This document shows positions 21,382 through 30,782 of a stretch of 64,000 bases of DNA, piece after piece; within the stretch, counting starts at the first letter, position 1, and the number at the start of each line of letters is the position of its first letter. The stretch spans positions 310,001 through 374,000 of the forward strand of contig NZ_CP097291.1 of NCBI RefSeq assembly GCF_027595165.1. The letters are read 5' to 3'. The notes beneath the pieces are model-generated. The model saw only the letters and a program-made list of their open reading frames with translations. It did not search any database and was not told the origin of the DNA. Source of the DNA: Providencia sp. PROV188. Lineage in GTDB: Bacteria; Pseudomonadota; Gammaproteobacteria; Enterobacterales; Enterobacteriaceae. The position numbers were made by a program, and so were the translations under genes.

Positions 21382-22374
21382 TTATTTAGACGTCAACAAT
21401 GCTTCAATCGCGTTAATCAGTTCGTTCCGTGAATCTCGATTATCCACAAACCCCGCAGCACTGGTTTGAGTTGCCGGTGAGTAGTACGCAACGGAACCCC
21501 AAAAGCCTAAATGGGAATAGAGTGTCATACCGTTGACCTCATTGACCATGATCCCTTGCCGATAGCCTTGCGCCCCTTCATGGGAGCCTGCACTTAACAT
21601 GGTGTCTAGGGTTTCCGATTTGGTAAAAATCTTACCGCTAAATAGCGCTTCAAAGAACTGTGCCATTTGTTTCGAGGACATCACTAAGCCACCACCGCCA
21701 TACACATCCATTGAAGGATCCATGTCGGAGCAATCGAGTTTTCCGAGGTACTGTTTTGCACGAGGTTCCGTTGTAGCAGGGAGTTCAAATGTTTCCCAGT
21801 AGGCGGTCTGCAAGCCAATTTCATTAAACTTCAAGAGTTCTCGGACAGCTTCTCCCAGTGCTTGTCCCGTCATTCGCTCAATAATATTCCCAAGCAGAAT
21901 ATAGCCCGTATCAGAATAGATAAAAGCTTCGGAGGGGCGGAAAAAGGGGTGATCTTGCTGAATATATAACTCAATTTGCTCTGAACGTGTCCATTGATAA
22001 TCAGGACGTTTTAAAACGTCTTTGAGGTATTCCTCGTTGGCATGATCCAATAGCCCACTACTGTGGTTGAGTAGGTGACGGATCGTAATCGCATCGGTGT
22101 CGTATTTTGGTGAGAGTAATTGATTGTATTTTGGTGAAATATAATGAGAAATACTGTCATCTACAAACAGCTTGCCCATCTCAGCCAAGCGTAAAATCGC
22201 CGCTGCAGTAAAGGGTTTAGTGTTACTCGCAATGCGCAAAGGCGTATCGACAGTTAATCGTTTCCCCGCAAGATCGCTACCTCGCGCACAGAATGTGCCA
22301 ACGCAGTTTTGTGGCTGATTATGGTAATAAACGACGACACCACAAGATAGATTTTCCAATTGAGAGATTAGCAT
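21382..22374 (-). CDS. Serine hydrolase, beta-lactamase class C/esterase fold
   Basis: 330 residues of the beta-lactamase-related (AmpC/EstB/DD-peptidase-like) family. The S-x-x-K nucleophile motif is S-N-T-K in IASNTKPFTAAAILRLAEMG, the second motif is Y-S-D in YSDTGYILLG, and a third-motif candidate is H-L-G in YSHLGFWG. No signal peptide is visible, so it is probably cytoplasmic and more likely an esterase or peptidase than a true beta-lactamase. The frame begins at 22401, but AAGGA sits eight bases before ATG 22374. It is convergent with yhjJ. Substrate unknown. Confidence 0.82.
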   Translation of the reverse strand: MLISQLENLSCGVVVYYHNQPQNCVGTFCARGSDLAGKRLTVDTPLRIASNTKPFTAAAILRLAEMGKLFVDDSISHYISPKYNQLLSPKYDTDAITIRHLLNHSSGLLDHANEEYLKDVLKRPDYQWTRSEQIELYIQQDHPFFRPSEAFIYSDTGYILLGNIIERMTGQALGEAVRELLKFNEIGLQTAYWETFELPATTEPRAKQYLGKLDCSDMDPSMDVYGGGGLVMSSKQMAQFFEALFSGKIFTKSETLDTMLSAGSHEGAQGYRQGIMVNEVNGMTLYSHLGFWGSVAYYSPATQTSAAGFVDNRDSRNELINAIEALLTSK

Positions 22375-22618
22375 TGTCGGCTTCCTTAAGCGTGGGCTCA
22401 CTGTATCTTCGGCTGTTTGTCGCTATAACATACACGCTTAAAATGCGTTTAGTTTGCTAATTTTATGATAGTAATGAGAAATGCGGCTGTTATCACATTC
22501 CGAAAAACAGTTAGGTTCATTGAGTAAATATTGGGATAGAATGATAAAGATACATATTATATGCAATTTATTAACATGCCATTCATCTATCGCATAAGCA
22601 TAAAAAGGTAAGGAAAGT

Positions 22619-23677
22619 ATGAGCCATTCCAATGTATTACTGCATCGCCTAAACCTACGTTATCCTATTATTCAAGCGCCTATGGCGGTAGTTTCAACAC
22701 CTGCGTTGGTCGCCGCCGTTTGTGAGGCGGGCGGATTGGGCTCCTTAGCACTGGGCGCCAGCTCGGTAGATCAAGCTAGGTCAATGATTGCAGCCACTCA
22801 AGCACTAACAAACAAACCATTTAATGTGAATGTGTTTTGCCATACGACACCACAACGCAATAGCCAGAACGAACAGGCTTGGTTGGCACATTTACAGCCT
22901 AAATTTCAGCAGTTTAACCATCAAGCCCCAGAGCAATTGGATGAAATTTATCTCTCATTTTTAGATAACCCAGCCATGTTGGAACTATTTTTAGAAATGA
23001 AACCCGCAGTCGTGAGTTTCCACTTCAATGTGCCGTCTTGTGAAGTTATCAATGCTTTGAAAGAAAAAGGTATTTTTACGATGGCGACGGCGACAAACTT
23101 ACATGAAGCCCAATTAATTGAACAAGCAGGCATTGATGCAATTGTGGCTCAAGGAATAGAAGCTGGTGGCCATCGTGGCATGTTTGATGTGCAATTAAAA
23201 GATGAAGAACTGACAACAAATCAGCTGGTTGCGCTACTTGCTAAACACACGCAATTACCGATTATTGCGACAGGGGGGATCATGGATGGTGCGGATATCA
23301 AGCAAGCTCTTGCTCATGGTGCTTCTGCCGCACAATTAGGAACCGCCTTTCTGTTATGCCCAGAATCTGCGGCAAATGAAGGATATCGTCGTAAACTGAA
23401 AAGCCAAACTACGGATAATACTTATTTAACTGCGGCTATCTCAGGGCGGCCTGCCCGAGGTATTTTCAACCAGTTTATGCAAGCGGGGCAGCAGTATGAT
23501 GAAAGTAAATTGCCAGATTATCCCATCGCTTATGATGTGGGTAAGCAGCTGAATGCCGCGGCAACTCATTCCGGCAGTGATGAATTTGCCGCCCATTGGG
23601 CGGGACAAAATGTGGCAAAAGTCCGTGAAATGAGCACAAAAGATTTAATGGCGACGCTCATTAAAGAGATGGAATAA
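22619..23677 (+). CDS. Nitronate monooxygenase family protein
   Basis: 352 residues, FMN-dependent TIM-barrel enzyme of the nitronate monooxygenase (2-nitropropane dioxygenase) family, which oxidises alkyl nitronates such as propionate-3-nitronate. Seen motifs: YPIIQAPMAVVSTPALVAAV at the N-terminus, AQGIEAGGHRGMFD (phosphate-binding loop), PIIATGGIMDGADI and QLGTAFLLCPESAA. AAGGAAAG precedes the ATG. It stands between the hydrolase and yhjD with no operon partner. The family includes related enoyl reductases, so the exact substrate is uncertain. Confidence 0.88.
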   Translation: MSHSNVLLHRLNLRYPIIQAPMAVVSTPALVAAVCEAGGLGSLALGASSVDQARSMIAATQALTNKPFNVNVFCHTTPQRNSQNEQAWLAHLQPKFQQFNHQAPEQLDEIYLSFLDNPAMLELFLEMKPAVVSFHFNVPSCEVINALKEKGIFTMATATNLHEAQLIEQAGIDAIVAQGIEAGGHRGMFDVQLKDEELTTNQLVALLAKHTQLPIIATGGIMDGADIKQALAHGASAAQLGTAFLLCPESAANEGYRRKLKSQTTDNTYLTAAISGRPARGIFNQFMQAGQQYDESKLPDYPIAYDVGKQLNAAATHSGSDEFAAHWAGQNVAKVREMSTKDLMATLIKEME

Positions 23678-23684
23678 ATGAGTG

Positions 23685-23712
23685 AGGGGAATGATAAACC
23701 TACCATTCCCCT
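23685..23712. terminator. Hairpin between convergent NMO gene and yhjD
   Basis: AGGGGAATG (23685-23693) pairs with CATTCCCCT (23704-23712) over a ten-base loop, between two converging genes. No T run on either side. Confidence 0.45.
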
Positions 23713-23722
23713 ATGATTGATA

Positions 23723-24715
23723 TTAGGAAGTGAGAACGTCTTGTGCACCCCCCTTCGGCTCATCCGTGGCAATCCACGCAGCGCAAAAGAGTGTGAGTCG
23801 GGCAAAGAAATAGAAAAATGCCATTAACCCCAATACTGAACCAAAAGCTGCTCCCGATGGTGAAGAGGCTAAGGTTGGTAAAATCCATGTCATGATAGAT
23901 TTGATGATTTCAAATCCAATCGCGGCGAGCAAGGTGCCTTTCAGCAGTGAGCGGCGACGGTGCTGCATGCGTGGTAAAATCCAGAAAATCCACAAAAATA
24001 ATAAGAAGTTGGCGGTAATGGAAATTGCTAAGCCAATCAGTGTCCAAACGGGCTTAAGCCACTCAATGCTGTCTAGGCCAAGCGTACTGACAATGGTTGC
24101 TTGAGCAGAGCCAGCTACGGAGGTCAGTGTAATAGTGACAATTAACGCGATTAGCAAACCTATTAGCGCGAAAAAGTCCCGAACATAGCGAAAAATGATA
24201 TTTTCTTGTTCTGATTCGTTTCGTTCCCAAATGGTGCGAGATTGCGCTAAAATCGCTAAGCGCAAGTTATTTACCCAGTTAACGCCAGAATAGACCGCTA
24301 GTGCTAAACCAGTTAACCCCACGGTGGTACGCTGGCGGATAGCCGTATCAATGGTTTGTTCAAGGGTATTTGCGAGTGTGGGATCAGTAATGTTGGCAGA
24401 AATGCCACGAATGAGCTTCTCAAGTAATTCAGGATTGCTGGCTAACACGAAACCCGCCGCAGCGAAGCTAAACATCAGTACAGGGATCAGGGATAAAAAC
24501 GAGAAATAGGTAATTGCGGCGCCAAACTGGTTACCCATTCTATCGGTAAAACGTTGGGCAGTGCGGATTAAATGCGCAATAAATGGAATTGCACAAACAA
24601 AATCGACCACTCTCATTGAGAACGTTAAGGCTTTTTTACTACCGTCTAGGCTTTTGTTTAGAGTGGATTTTAATTTGTTGGTCTCTTTTTGTTGCTCATC
24701 TTGCATGTCTGACAT
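23723..24715 (-). CDS. yhjD: YhjD, YihY/BrkB-family inner membrane protein
   Basis: 330 residues with about six transmembrane helices, very similar to E. coli YhjD (core tracts FTDRMGNQFGAAITYFSFLS and SPSGAAFGSVLGLMAFFYFF). The family (YihY/BrkB) is thought to move lipids or other envelope substrates; E. coli YhjD mutations have been linked to tolerance of lipid IVA-only outer membranes. An N-terminal cytoplasmic stretch of about 40 polar residues precedes the first helix. Transcribed away from the DUF1090 gene's 3' end. Confidence 0.93.
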   Translation of the reverse strand: MSDMQDEQQKETNKLKSTLNKSLDGSKKALTFSMRVVDFVCAIPFIAHLIRTAQRFTDRMGNQFGAAITYFSFLSLIPVLMFSFAAAGFVLASNPELLEKLIRGISANITDPTLANTLEQTIDTAIRQRTTVGLTGLALAVYSGVNWVNNLRLAILAQSRTIWERNESEQENIIFRYVRDFFALIGLLIALIVTITLTSVAGSAQATIVSTLGLDSIEWLKPVWTLIGLAISITANFLLFLWIFWILPRMQHRRRSLLKGTLLAAIGFEIIKSIMTWILPTLASSPSGAAFGSVLGLMAFFYFFARLTLFCAAWIATDEPKGGAQDVLTS

Positions 24716-24804
24716 GCGTTCCCCTTTTCACTGCTTAATCAAAATATTCTTATAATTCACCATTCTATATTCTTTTATACTATAGCCTAAGTTTGTTGAT
24801 AATT

Positions 24805-24846
24805 TCACCCTATGCCTTTATTTATCCAAAATTAGGCATAGGGTGA
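24805..24846 (-). terminator. 13-bp perfect inverted repeat downstream of the DUF1090 gene
   Basis: TCACCCTATGCCT (24805-24817) and AGGCATAGGGTGA (24834-24846) are exact reverse complements with a 16-base loop. It lies after the DUF1090 gene and upstream of yhjD on the same strand; no T run, so a hairpin terminator or a protein-binding palindrome are both possible. Confidence 0.45.
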
Positions 24847-24890
24847 GATAAAGAATAGAAATTAACTATTTGATTAAAATTGAATTTTTA

Positions 24891-25292
24891 TTAAAGGGTA
24901 TCTTTGTAGATGTCGGAGAGGTCTTGAGCTTCTTTAAGTTCAGCCTTTGCTTCGGCGACCTTACGCTTATGTTTAGCGATTTTTTCAGGGTCACCTTTTT
25001 GAACAGATTCTTGCAATTCAGCTTCACGCTCAGCGACTTTTTTCTGTTTTTCAGCAATTTTCTGCTGGCTATCGCGATACAGAGAATCAGAGGTACAGTA
25101 GCGATTAACGTTCTCGAGCGCTCGCTCTAAGCCATTTACGCGGTAAGTATTGCCGTGTGCTTTGGCATATTTGAGCTGAGTTTCAATTTTTTGTTTTTTG
25201 ATTTCACATCCTTGGGATGAATTACCTGCCATTGCAGAATTATTCACTAAAAATAACGCTAAAATGGAAGGTATTATAAATACTCGTTTCAT
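24891..25292 (-). CDS. yqjC: DUF1090 periplasmic protein (YqjC-like)
   Basis: 133 residues with a Sec signal peptide ending A-M-A near residue 22. The mature part starts GNSSQGCEIKKQKIETQL and has the DUF1090 pattern with two cysteines (C29 and C65 region, NRYCTSD). The second half (about residues 78-125) is a charged Lys/Glu/Ala helix with coiled-coil character. E. coli YqjC is the named homologue; function unknown. AGGGGAAA precedes the ATG on the minus strand. Confidence 0.85.
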   Translation of the reverse strand: MKRVFIIPSILALFLVNNSAMAGNSSQGCEIKKQKIETQLKYAKAHGNTYRVNGLERALENVNRYCTSDSLYRDSQQKIAEKQKKVAEREAELQESVQKGDPEKIAKHKRKVAEAKAELKEAQDLSDIYKDTL

Positions 25293-25521
25293 TGGTTTCC
25301 CCTGTTGTGGTTTTTAATTTTGCTTAGGATAACTTTTTGCTAAGGAAAGGTCATGTGCAATTTTGTCATGTTTTGTCACTATGACAATCCCATCAAATTT
25401 TAGCTATAATGGCGCGAAAGAAATTATTTGGTCTATTTTTCATTCAACAGACCTTCTGTACAGATTCTATTAACAGCATTCACAAAAGTGACTGCTGAAT
25501 TCCTCAGGAAATAAACGCGAC

Positions 25522-26364
25522 ATGTTAAGTTATCGTCATAGCTTTCACGCAGGCAACCATGCGGATGTTCTCAAACATACGGTACAAAGCCTGATCATTG
25601 AATCTCTTAAAGAAAAAGAGAAACCATTTCTGTATCTGGATACCCATTCCGGCGCGGGTCGTTATCAATTAACCAGCGAACATTCAGAAAAGACAGGGGA
25701 GTATCTCGAAGGGATTGCACGAGTTTGGGAGCAACCGGACTTACCTGAGGAACTACTGCCCTATATGCAAGTTGTGCGCCGTTTAAATGAAAATGGTCGC
25801 TTACGTTATTACCCGGGATCACCACTATTAGCGAAACATTTACTGCGTGAGCACGATAAACTGATTTTAACCGAGTTACATCCAAGTGATTATCCATTAT
25901 TGCGTACTGAATTTTCTCGCGATGAGCGTGCACAAGTTGCCCGCGAAGATGGTTATCAGCAGTTAAAATCGAAATTACCTCCGCAAAGCCGCCGTGGTTT
26001 TATGCTGATGGATCCACCTTATGAGATGAAATCAGACTATGAAGCGGTCGTAAAAGGCGTTGTTGAAGGTTATAAACGTTTCGCAACAGGCACTTATGCG
26101 ATTTGGTATCCAGTGGTTCTACGCCAACAAATCAAACGTATGGTGAACCAGCTAGAAGCTACGGGTATCCGTAAAATTCTGCAAATTGAATTAGCGGTAC
26201 GCCCTGACAGCGACCAACGCGGCATGACCGCATCCGGTATGATTGTCATTAACCCGCCTTGGAAACTTGAGCAGCAGATGAAAAATGTCCTGCCATGGTT
26301 ACATAAAACACTGGTGCCAGAAGGCACTGGGCATACATTAGTTGAGTGGATTGTACCTGAGTAA
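25522..26364 (+). CDS. rlmJ: 23S rRNA (adenine2030-N6)-methyltransferase RlmJ
   Basis: SAM-dependent enzyme that methylates A2030 of 23S rRNA. 280 residues, the family length. N-terminal MLSYRHSFHAGNHADVLKHT is diagnostic; the catalytic motif for N6-adenine methylation is D-P-P-Y in LMDPPYEMKSDYE. AGGAAATAAACGCGAC places the ribosome site. gor follows on the same strand, as in E. coli. The last 15 bases, including the stop codon, are duplicated just downstream (see findings). Confidence 0.96.
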   Translation: MLSYRHSFHAGNHADVLKHTVQSLIIESLKEKEKPFLYLDTHSGAGRYQLTSEHSEKTGEYLEGIARVWEQPDLPEELLPYMQVVRRLNENGRLRYYPGSPLLAKHLLREHDKLILTELHPSDYPLLRTEFSRDERAQVAREDGYQQLKSKLPPQSRRGFMLMDPPYEMKSDYEAVVKGVVEGYKRFATGTYAIWYPVVLRQQIKRMVNQLEATGIRKILQIELAVRPDSDQRGMTASGMIVINPPWKLEQQMKNVLPWLHKTLVPEGTGHTLVEWIVPE

Positions 26365-26496
26365 ATTGTACTTGAGTAATAATAGACTCTAGCTATTGCA
26401 GTAACAGGCAATAGCTATCTTAAATGTTTATGTTTACATAGCATAATAAGAGAATATTAACGTATTCGTAATTCAACAAATGGGAATCACCAAGTT

Positions 26497-27849
26497 ATGA
26501 GCAAACATTACGACTATATTGCAATTGGCGGCGGTAGCGGCGGTATTGCGTCAATGAACCGTGCGGCAATGTACGGACAAAAGTGTGCCCTGATTGAAGC
26601 TAAAGAGTTAGGCGGCACTTGTGTTAACGTCGGTTGTGTACCGAAAAAAGTGATGTGGCATGCAGCGCAAATTTCTGAAGCTATTCGCGCCTATGGTCCA
26701 GACTATGGTTTCGATACCACTATCAATGATTTCAACTGGAAGAAATTAATTGAGAGCCGTACTGCTTATATCGACCGTATCCACCAATCTTACGATCGCG
26801 TACTTGGCAATAACAAAGTCGATGTGATCAAAGGTTTTGCTCGTTTTGTTGATGCACATACCGTTGAAGTGAATGGCGAGATTTACACCGCGGATCATAT
26901 TTTGATCGCAACGGGTGGTCGCCCGGTGATCCCAGCTATCCCAGGTGCGGAATATGGCATGACTTCTGACGGTTTCTTTGAACTGGAAGCACTGCCTAAG
27001 CGTGTTGCTGTTGTCGGTGCGGGTTACATTGCCGTTGAACTGGCTGGCGTACTGAATGGTTTAGGTAGTGAAGCACACCTATTTGTGCGTAAACATGCTC
27101 CACTGCGTGCGTTTGACCCGCTTATTATTGAAACGTTAGTGGAAGTGATGAATGCAGAAGGTCCAACGCTGCACACAGAATCTATTCCGAAAGAAGTGGT
27201 CAAAAATGCAGACGGTTCACTGACACTGAAATTAGAAAATGGTCACGAGCAAACTGTTGATGCGCTGATTTGGGCAATCGGTCGTGAGCCAATGACGGAT
27301 AACCTGAATATTGAAGCGGCAGGCGTTGAGCTAAATGCGAAAGGCTATATTAAAGTCGATAAATATCAGAATACCAATGTGGCTGGCGTTTACGCGGTGG
27401 GCGATAACACCGGCGCGGTAGAATTAACGCCAGTCGCCGTTGCTGCGGGTCGCCGTCTATCTGAGCGCTTGTTTAACAACAAACCTGACGAACATTTAGA
27501 TTACACCAACGTGCCAACGGTTGTATTCAGCCATCCGCCAATTGGTACAGTGGGTTTAACTGAGCCAGAAGCCATTGAAAAATATGGTGCAGATGCAGTG
27601 AAATGCTATAAATCTTCATTTACCGCGATGTATACCGCAGTCACTTCTCATCGCCAACCATGCCGCATGAAGCTGGTGTGTGTGGGTAAAGAAGAGAAAA
27701 TTGTCGGCATCCACGGTATCGGTTTTGGTATGGATGAAATGCTGCAAGGCTTCGCGGTCGCTCTCAAAATGGGCGCAACCAAGAAAGATTTCGACAACAC
27801 TGTTGCAATCCACCCAACTGCTGCGGAAGAGTTTGTGACAATGCGTTAA
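26497..27849 (+). CDS. gor: Glutathione reductase
   Basis: NADPH- and FAD-dependent enzyme that regenerates reduced glutathione. 450 residues, as in E. coli. FAD-binding GGGSGG near residue 11, redox-active pair C42 and C47 in [18 protein letters not shown]-binding [13 protein letters not shown] (about residues 170-182) and the catalytic C-terminal His in [10 protein letters not shown]. It follows rlmJ and ends in a strong bidirectional terminator. Confidence 0.97.
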   Translation: MSKHYDYIAIGGGSGGIASMNRAAMYGQKCALIEAKELGGTCVNVGCVPKKVMWHAAQISEAIRAYGPDYGFDTTINDFNWKKLIESRTAYIDRIHQSYDRVLGNNKVDVIKGFARFVDAHTVEVNGEIYTADHILIATGGRPVIPAIPGAEYGMTSDGFFELEALPKRVAVVGAGYIAVELAGVLNGLGSEAHLFVRKHAPLRAFDPLIIETLVEVMNAEGPTLHTESIPKEVVKNADGSLTLKLENGHEQTVDALIWAIGREPMTDNLNIEAAGVELNAKGYIKVDKYQNTNVAGVYAVGDNTGAVELTPVAVAAGRRLSERLFNNKPDEHLDYTNVPTVVFSHPPIGTVGLTEPEAIEKYGADAVKCYKSSFTAMYTAVTSHRQPCRMKLVCVGKEEKIVGIHGIGFGMDEMLQGFAVALKMGATKKDFDNTVAIHPTAAEEFVTMR

Positions 27850-27879
27850 GCATCGTTTAACTCTCTTTAGCGAGAAATT

Positions 27880-27910
27880 AAAAAGGCGCAGGTTAATTCT
27901 GCGCCTTTTT
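27880..27910. terminator. Bidirectional terminator between gor and the GST gene
   Basis: AAAAAGGCGCAG (27880-27891) pairs with CTGCGCCTTTTT (27899-27910) around a seven-base loop; A run and T run serve both strands of the convergent pair. Confidence 0.92.
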
Positions 27911-27936
27911 GCATTTCACGGTGATGATAATAGGTA

Positions 27937-28536
27937 CTACATCGCTAGCAGCGTAGCAATCTCTGGGTGTGTTGCTAGGCTATCCATATAGGTTTGCATC
28001 GGCGGTGTTGCGGTATATCCACAATATTTGATTAAAAACATCACAAAGCAGCCCACATACACATCCACTGCGGTTAATGTTTCACCGCAAATATACGGTT
28101 TGGCACTGGCGAGGCAGACATCTAGCGTCGCTAAAGTGCGTTCAACGCTACCAAAGCCTGACGATTTTTGCTGTTCTTCTGTTAATTCCACACCTAAATC
28201 AAGGACGGTAAACGCAGATTCAATCGGACCTGCCGTGAATAAAAACCAGCGGTAATAAGCACCACGCTCAGGGCTATTAAGTGCGGGGGCAAAACCCTTT
28301 TCAATAAACTTATCGGCTAAATAAAGACAAATCGCCGCGCACTCAGTAACAACCACATCACCATCAACTAAAGCCGGCACTTTTGCCATCGGATTAATGG
28401 CAAGATATTCCTTGGTGTGCATCTCTGCACCATAAGCTAATTCAATGCGCTTATAGGGAACGTCCATCATTTTTAATAGTAAATCAACGGTATTGCCGCG
28501 GGACATTGCATTGGTAAATAGAACTAGCTCGCTCAT
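27937..28536 (-). CDS. Glutathione S-transferase family protein
   Basis: 199 residues, two-domain GST fold. The N-terminal thioredoxin-like domain has the likely active-site Ser in NAMSRGNTVDLLLKMM, the cis-Pro K-V-P-A-L-V and the E-C/S motif (VVTECAAICLYLADKF) that binds glutathione; the C-terminal half is helical (tract LTAVDVYVGCFVMF). It resembles the YfcG/GstB-like group, but I cannot fix a subfamily. The WYL-domain regulator lies directly upstream on the same strand and may control it. Confidence 0.85.
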   Translation of the reverse strand: MSELVLFTNAMSRGNTVDLLLKMMDVPYKRIELAYGAEMHTKEYLAINPMAKVPALVDGDVVVTECAAICLYLADKFIEKGFAPALNSPERGAYYRWFLFTAGPIESAFTVLDLGVELTEEQQKSSGFGSVERTLATLDVCLASAKPYICGETLTAVDVYVGCFVMFLIKYCGYTATPPMQTYMDSLATHPEIATLLAM

Positions 28537-28587
28537 AGTGGTTTTTCCTTAAATTAAGTAGAGCACTGACTATAAGCGAAGGCGGTG

Positions 28588-29286
28588 TCAGAAATTGTCA
28601 GGAGTGACACACAAAACTTCTTTCTGCCAACGGCTGAGTAAATAGCCTTTCGGGTAGGGCAGCGACTCACTCAAGACGGTGTAAGCTTGGATTCTATCTA
28701 AGCGGAAATGGCGATAGCTTTGGCGCAATTCGCACCACGCCGCTAACACTTGGGTATCTTTCATATAACCCACCGCAATCGGCCAAATAATTCGTTCACT
28801 GGATTGTCCTTTAATATCCACATACGCGATTTTGGCTTTGCGCTCTTCCCGTAAACTCAGGCGTAAATTTTTAGCCACATGCTCGTCAATTTCATTAAGT
28901 TGGGTCGTTGGGGCAAATAGCGTATTACTGTTTAGGATGATCTGTGCCTCTTTACCCACCACAGCATTAATTTTATTGAGTGTGCGCAGGGCAGAGTTTT
29001 TGAGTTCTTCATCGGCATTACTTTGTACCCAGCGTAAACCTAAAATTAGCGCTTCTAGTTCATTCTCATCGAACATCAATGGTGGCAGTAACAATCCGCT
29101 TTTTAACTGATAACCAATGCCCGCTTCACCTGTAATTTCAGCTCCTTGGTCGCGTAGCGATTCGATATCCCGATAAATGGAACGAACACTCACCTCTAAC
29201 TGACAGGCGAGGGCATCTGCGGTGACCGGATAGCGATTCTCTTTCAGGATCTGAATCAATGTGAGTAAGCGTTGGGTGCGAGTCAT
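28588..29286 (-). CDS. YafY-type regulator with HTH_11 and WYL domains
   Basis: About 232 residues. N-terminal winged helix (MTRTQRLLTLIQILKENR, VTADALACQLEVSVRSIYRDI) and a C-terminal WYL domain (core R-I-I-W-P-I-A-V-G-Y-M and L-A-A-W-C-E-L-R-Q-S-Y-R-H-F-R-L-D-R-I), which binds nucleic acid or nucleotide-like ligands in known members. The frame is open to 29346, but the conserved start M-T-R-T-Q-R at 29286 follows GAGAG and fits the family. The GST gene follows about 50 bases downstream; the ABC operon is divergent on the other side. Confidence 0.82.
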   Translation of the reverse strand: MTRTQRLLTLIQILKENRYPVTADALACQLEVSVRSIYRDIESLRDQGAEITGEAGIGYQLKSGLLLPPLMFDENELEALILGLRWVQSNADEELKNSALRTLNKINAVVGKEAQIILNSNTLFAPTTQLNEIDEHVAKNLRLSLREERKAKIAYVDIKGQSSERIIWPIAVGYMKDTQVLAAWCELRQSYRHFRLDRIQAYTVLSESLPYPKGYLLSRWQKEVLCVTPDNF

Positions 29287-29436
29287 TCGGCTCTCAGTTA
29301 GGATGTTATGCAAAGAATTGCCCATCATACTAAAGAAAGCCATCATTGAATTCCAATCGTCTTTGCCATTATGAATAAAACCTTCACTTCACCTTCATCT
29401 AACTGTCATCTTCCAGCCGTAGCCTGCCATGGCAAT

Positions 29437-29452
29437 TTGAACGCGCGTGCAA
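29437..29452. promoter_or_regulatory. Probable operator of the LacI-family regulator
   Basis: TTGAACGCGCGTGCAA is a 16-bp palindrome with one mismatched pair and a CG centre, as expected for LacI/GalR-family operators. It lies 58-73 bases before the first gene of the operon whose last gene encodes a LacI-family protein. A 10-bp perfect palindrome TGCCATGGCA lies about ten bases upstream. Confidence 0.65.
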
Positions 29453-29509
29453 AAACGACTCAACCGAAAATTCATACAAAGAACAAGAGACATCCACTAG
29501 GAGAAGCAA

Positions 29510-30727
29510 ATGATTAAGCGCACATTATTGGCATCCGCTCTGATAGCCTCAACACTTGGCGCTAGCGCCTCTGAATTAATTATTGCTGGACGAGATAGCA
29601 GTTACGGTGATGCGATGCAGTTTGTTGTCGACGAATATAAAAAAAATAATCCTAAGGCACAAATCACGTTAGTTAAGCGTCCGAGTAAAGGGCTATATGA
29701 AAGCGTCGTGCTCTCCATGCGCGAGAAAACCGGTAACTATGACGTGATTTTAATGGATGACACGTGGGCACCTGAATTCCTCGCCAACAAGTGGCTATCT
29801 CCACTTCCTGACTCACTCCAAGATAAAGACTTTATTCAATCCACCGTGGATATCGGTCGCCAAGATGGCAAAGGTGCGAGCTATGCATTGCCAATGGTGG
29901 GTAACGTGGCAATGTTCGCGTGGAATAAAGACCTGTTCGATCAGTACAAACTTCAACAGCCGAAAACATGGACGGATGTGTTGAACTCAGCGAAAACCAT
30001 TAGCCAAGATGGCAAAGCCAATGGCGTGGTGTACCGCGGAGTAAAAGGCAACCCGATCGTGACGGGATTTTTACCCATTCTGTGGGGATATGGTGGCGAC
30101 GTTGTCGATAGTAACGGAAAACCGACCTTGAATACCCCGCAGGCCAAACAAGCGTTAGAAACCTTCTTAGCCATGAAGCAATATGCGCCGAAAGGGGTGG
30201 ATGTGTTTAACGCAGATGAAGTTCGCGATGCATTACAAAAAGGTACCGCAGCAATGGCAATCGAAGTATGGCCAGCTTGGGTGCCGGATCTTGATAATGC
30301 CAAAGTCTCGAATGTGGTCGGCAAAATGGAAATGATGGCTCCACCAGCAGAAATAGGACAGCCATCACCGATGCTGGGTATCTGGCAGCTTGCGATTCCG
30401 GCGGATGCGAAAAACAAAGTGGAAGCGGAGCAATTCCTTGCATTTGCTAGCAGTGCCGAAATGCAAAAAGCGTTAGCACTAAACTTTGGTACACCGCCAA
30501 CGCGCCATAGCGTCTACGCAGACCCGCAAGTTGTTAGTCAATACCGTTGGTATCCGCAACAAGCAGCCGCATTAGAAGCGGGTAAAGCACGCCCACGCAT
30601 TCAAAACTGGGCAGAAGTGGAAAGTATTCTTGGGGACTTTTTACAAATGGCGATGATGGGGCAAATGACCGGAGATCAAGCTTTGGAACAAGCGCAAAAA
30701 CGCATTGAACGTAGCACCAAAAAATAG
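29510..30727 (+). CDS. Carbohydrate-type ABC transporter substrate-binding protein
   Basis: 405 residues, family 1 extracellular solute-binding protein. Signal peptide MIKRTLLASALIASTLGASA, then S-E-L-I-I-A-G-R-D. Features such as YDVILMDDTWAPEFLANKWL, GYGGDVVDSNGKPTLNTPQAKQAL and the C-terminal tract on AMEIEVWP-like AMAIEVWPAWVPDL are typical of sugar or polyol/glycerophosphodiester binders. First gene of a six-gene operon. AGGAGAAGC precedes the ATG. The ligand cannot be predicted. Confidence 0.9.
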   Translation: MIKRTLLASALIASTLGASASELIIAGRDSSYGDAMQFVVDEYKKNNPKAQITLVKRPSKGLYESVVLSMREKTGNYDVILMDDTWAPEFLANKWLSPLPDSLQDKDFIQSTVDIGRQDGKGASYALPMVGNVAMFAWNKDLFDQYKLQQPKTWTDVLNSAKTISQDGKANGVVYRGVKGNPIVTGFLPILWGYGGDVVDSNGKPTLNTPQAKQALETFLAMKQYAPKGVDVFNADEVRDALQKGTAAMAIEVWPAWVPDLDNAKVSNVVGKMEMMAPPAEIGQPSPMLGIWQLAIPADAKNKVEAEQFLAFASSAEMQKALALNFGTPPTRHSVYADPQVVSQYRWYPQQAAALEAGKARPRIQNWAEVESILGDFLQMAMMGQMTGDQALEQAQKRIERSTKK

Positions 30728-30755
30728 CACCCAAAAAAATAGTGATGTTTTTCAT

Positions 30756-30777
30756 GGCGCTAGTTTCTAGCGCCTTT
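30756..30777 (+). terminator. Intercistronic hairpin after the binding-protein gene
   Basis: GGCGCTAG (30756-30763) pairs with CTAGCGCC (30767-30774) over TTT, then TTT. As between malE and malF, it may limit read-through so the binding protein exceeds the permeases. Confidence 0.7.
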
Positions 30778-30782
30778 ATGGA

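Noticed and set aside
21382-22374. Possible AmpC-type antibiotic resistance gene
   Set aside because: No signal peptide, and the second motif is Y-S-D rather than Y-x-N, so a general esterase/peptidase-like hydrolase is more likely.
22438-22632. 64-codon minus-strand frame upstream of the nitronate monooxygenase
   Set aside because: No ribosome site or family similarity, and it overlaps the promoter and start of a well-supported gene.
24866-25130. Overlapping frames of 63-86 codons on both strands within the DUF1090 gene
   Set aside because: They are shadows of a gene with clear signal peptide, family pattern and ribosome site.
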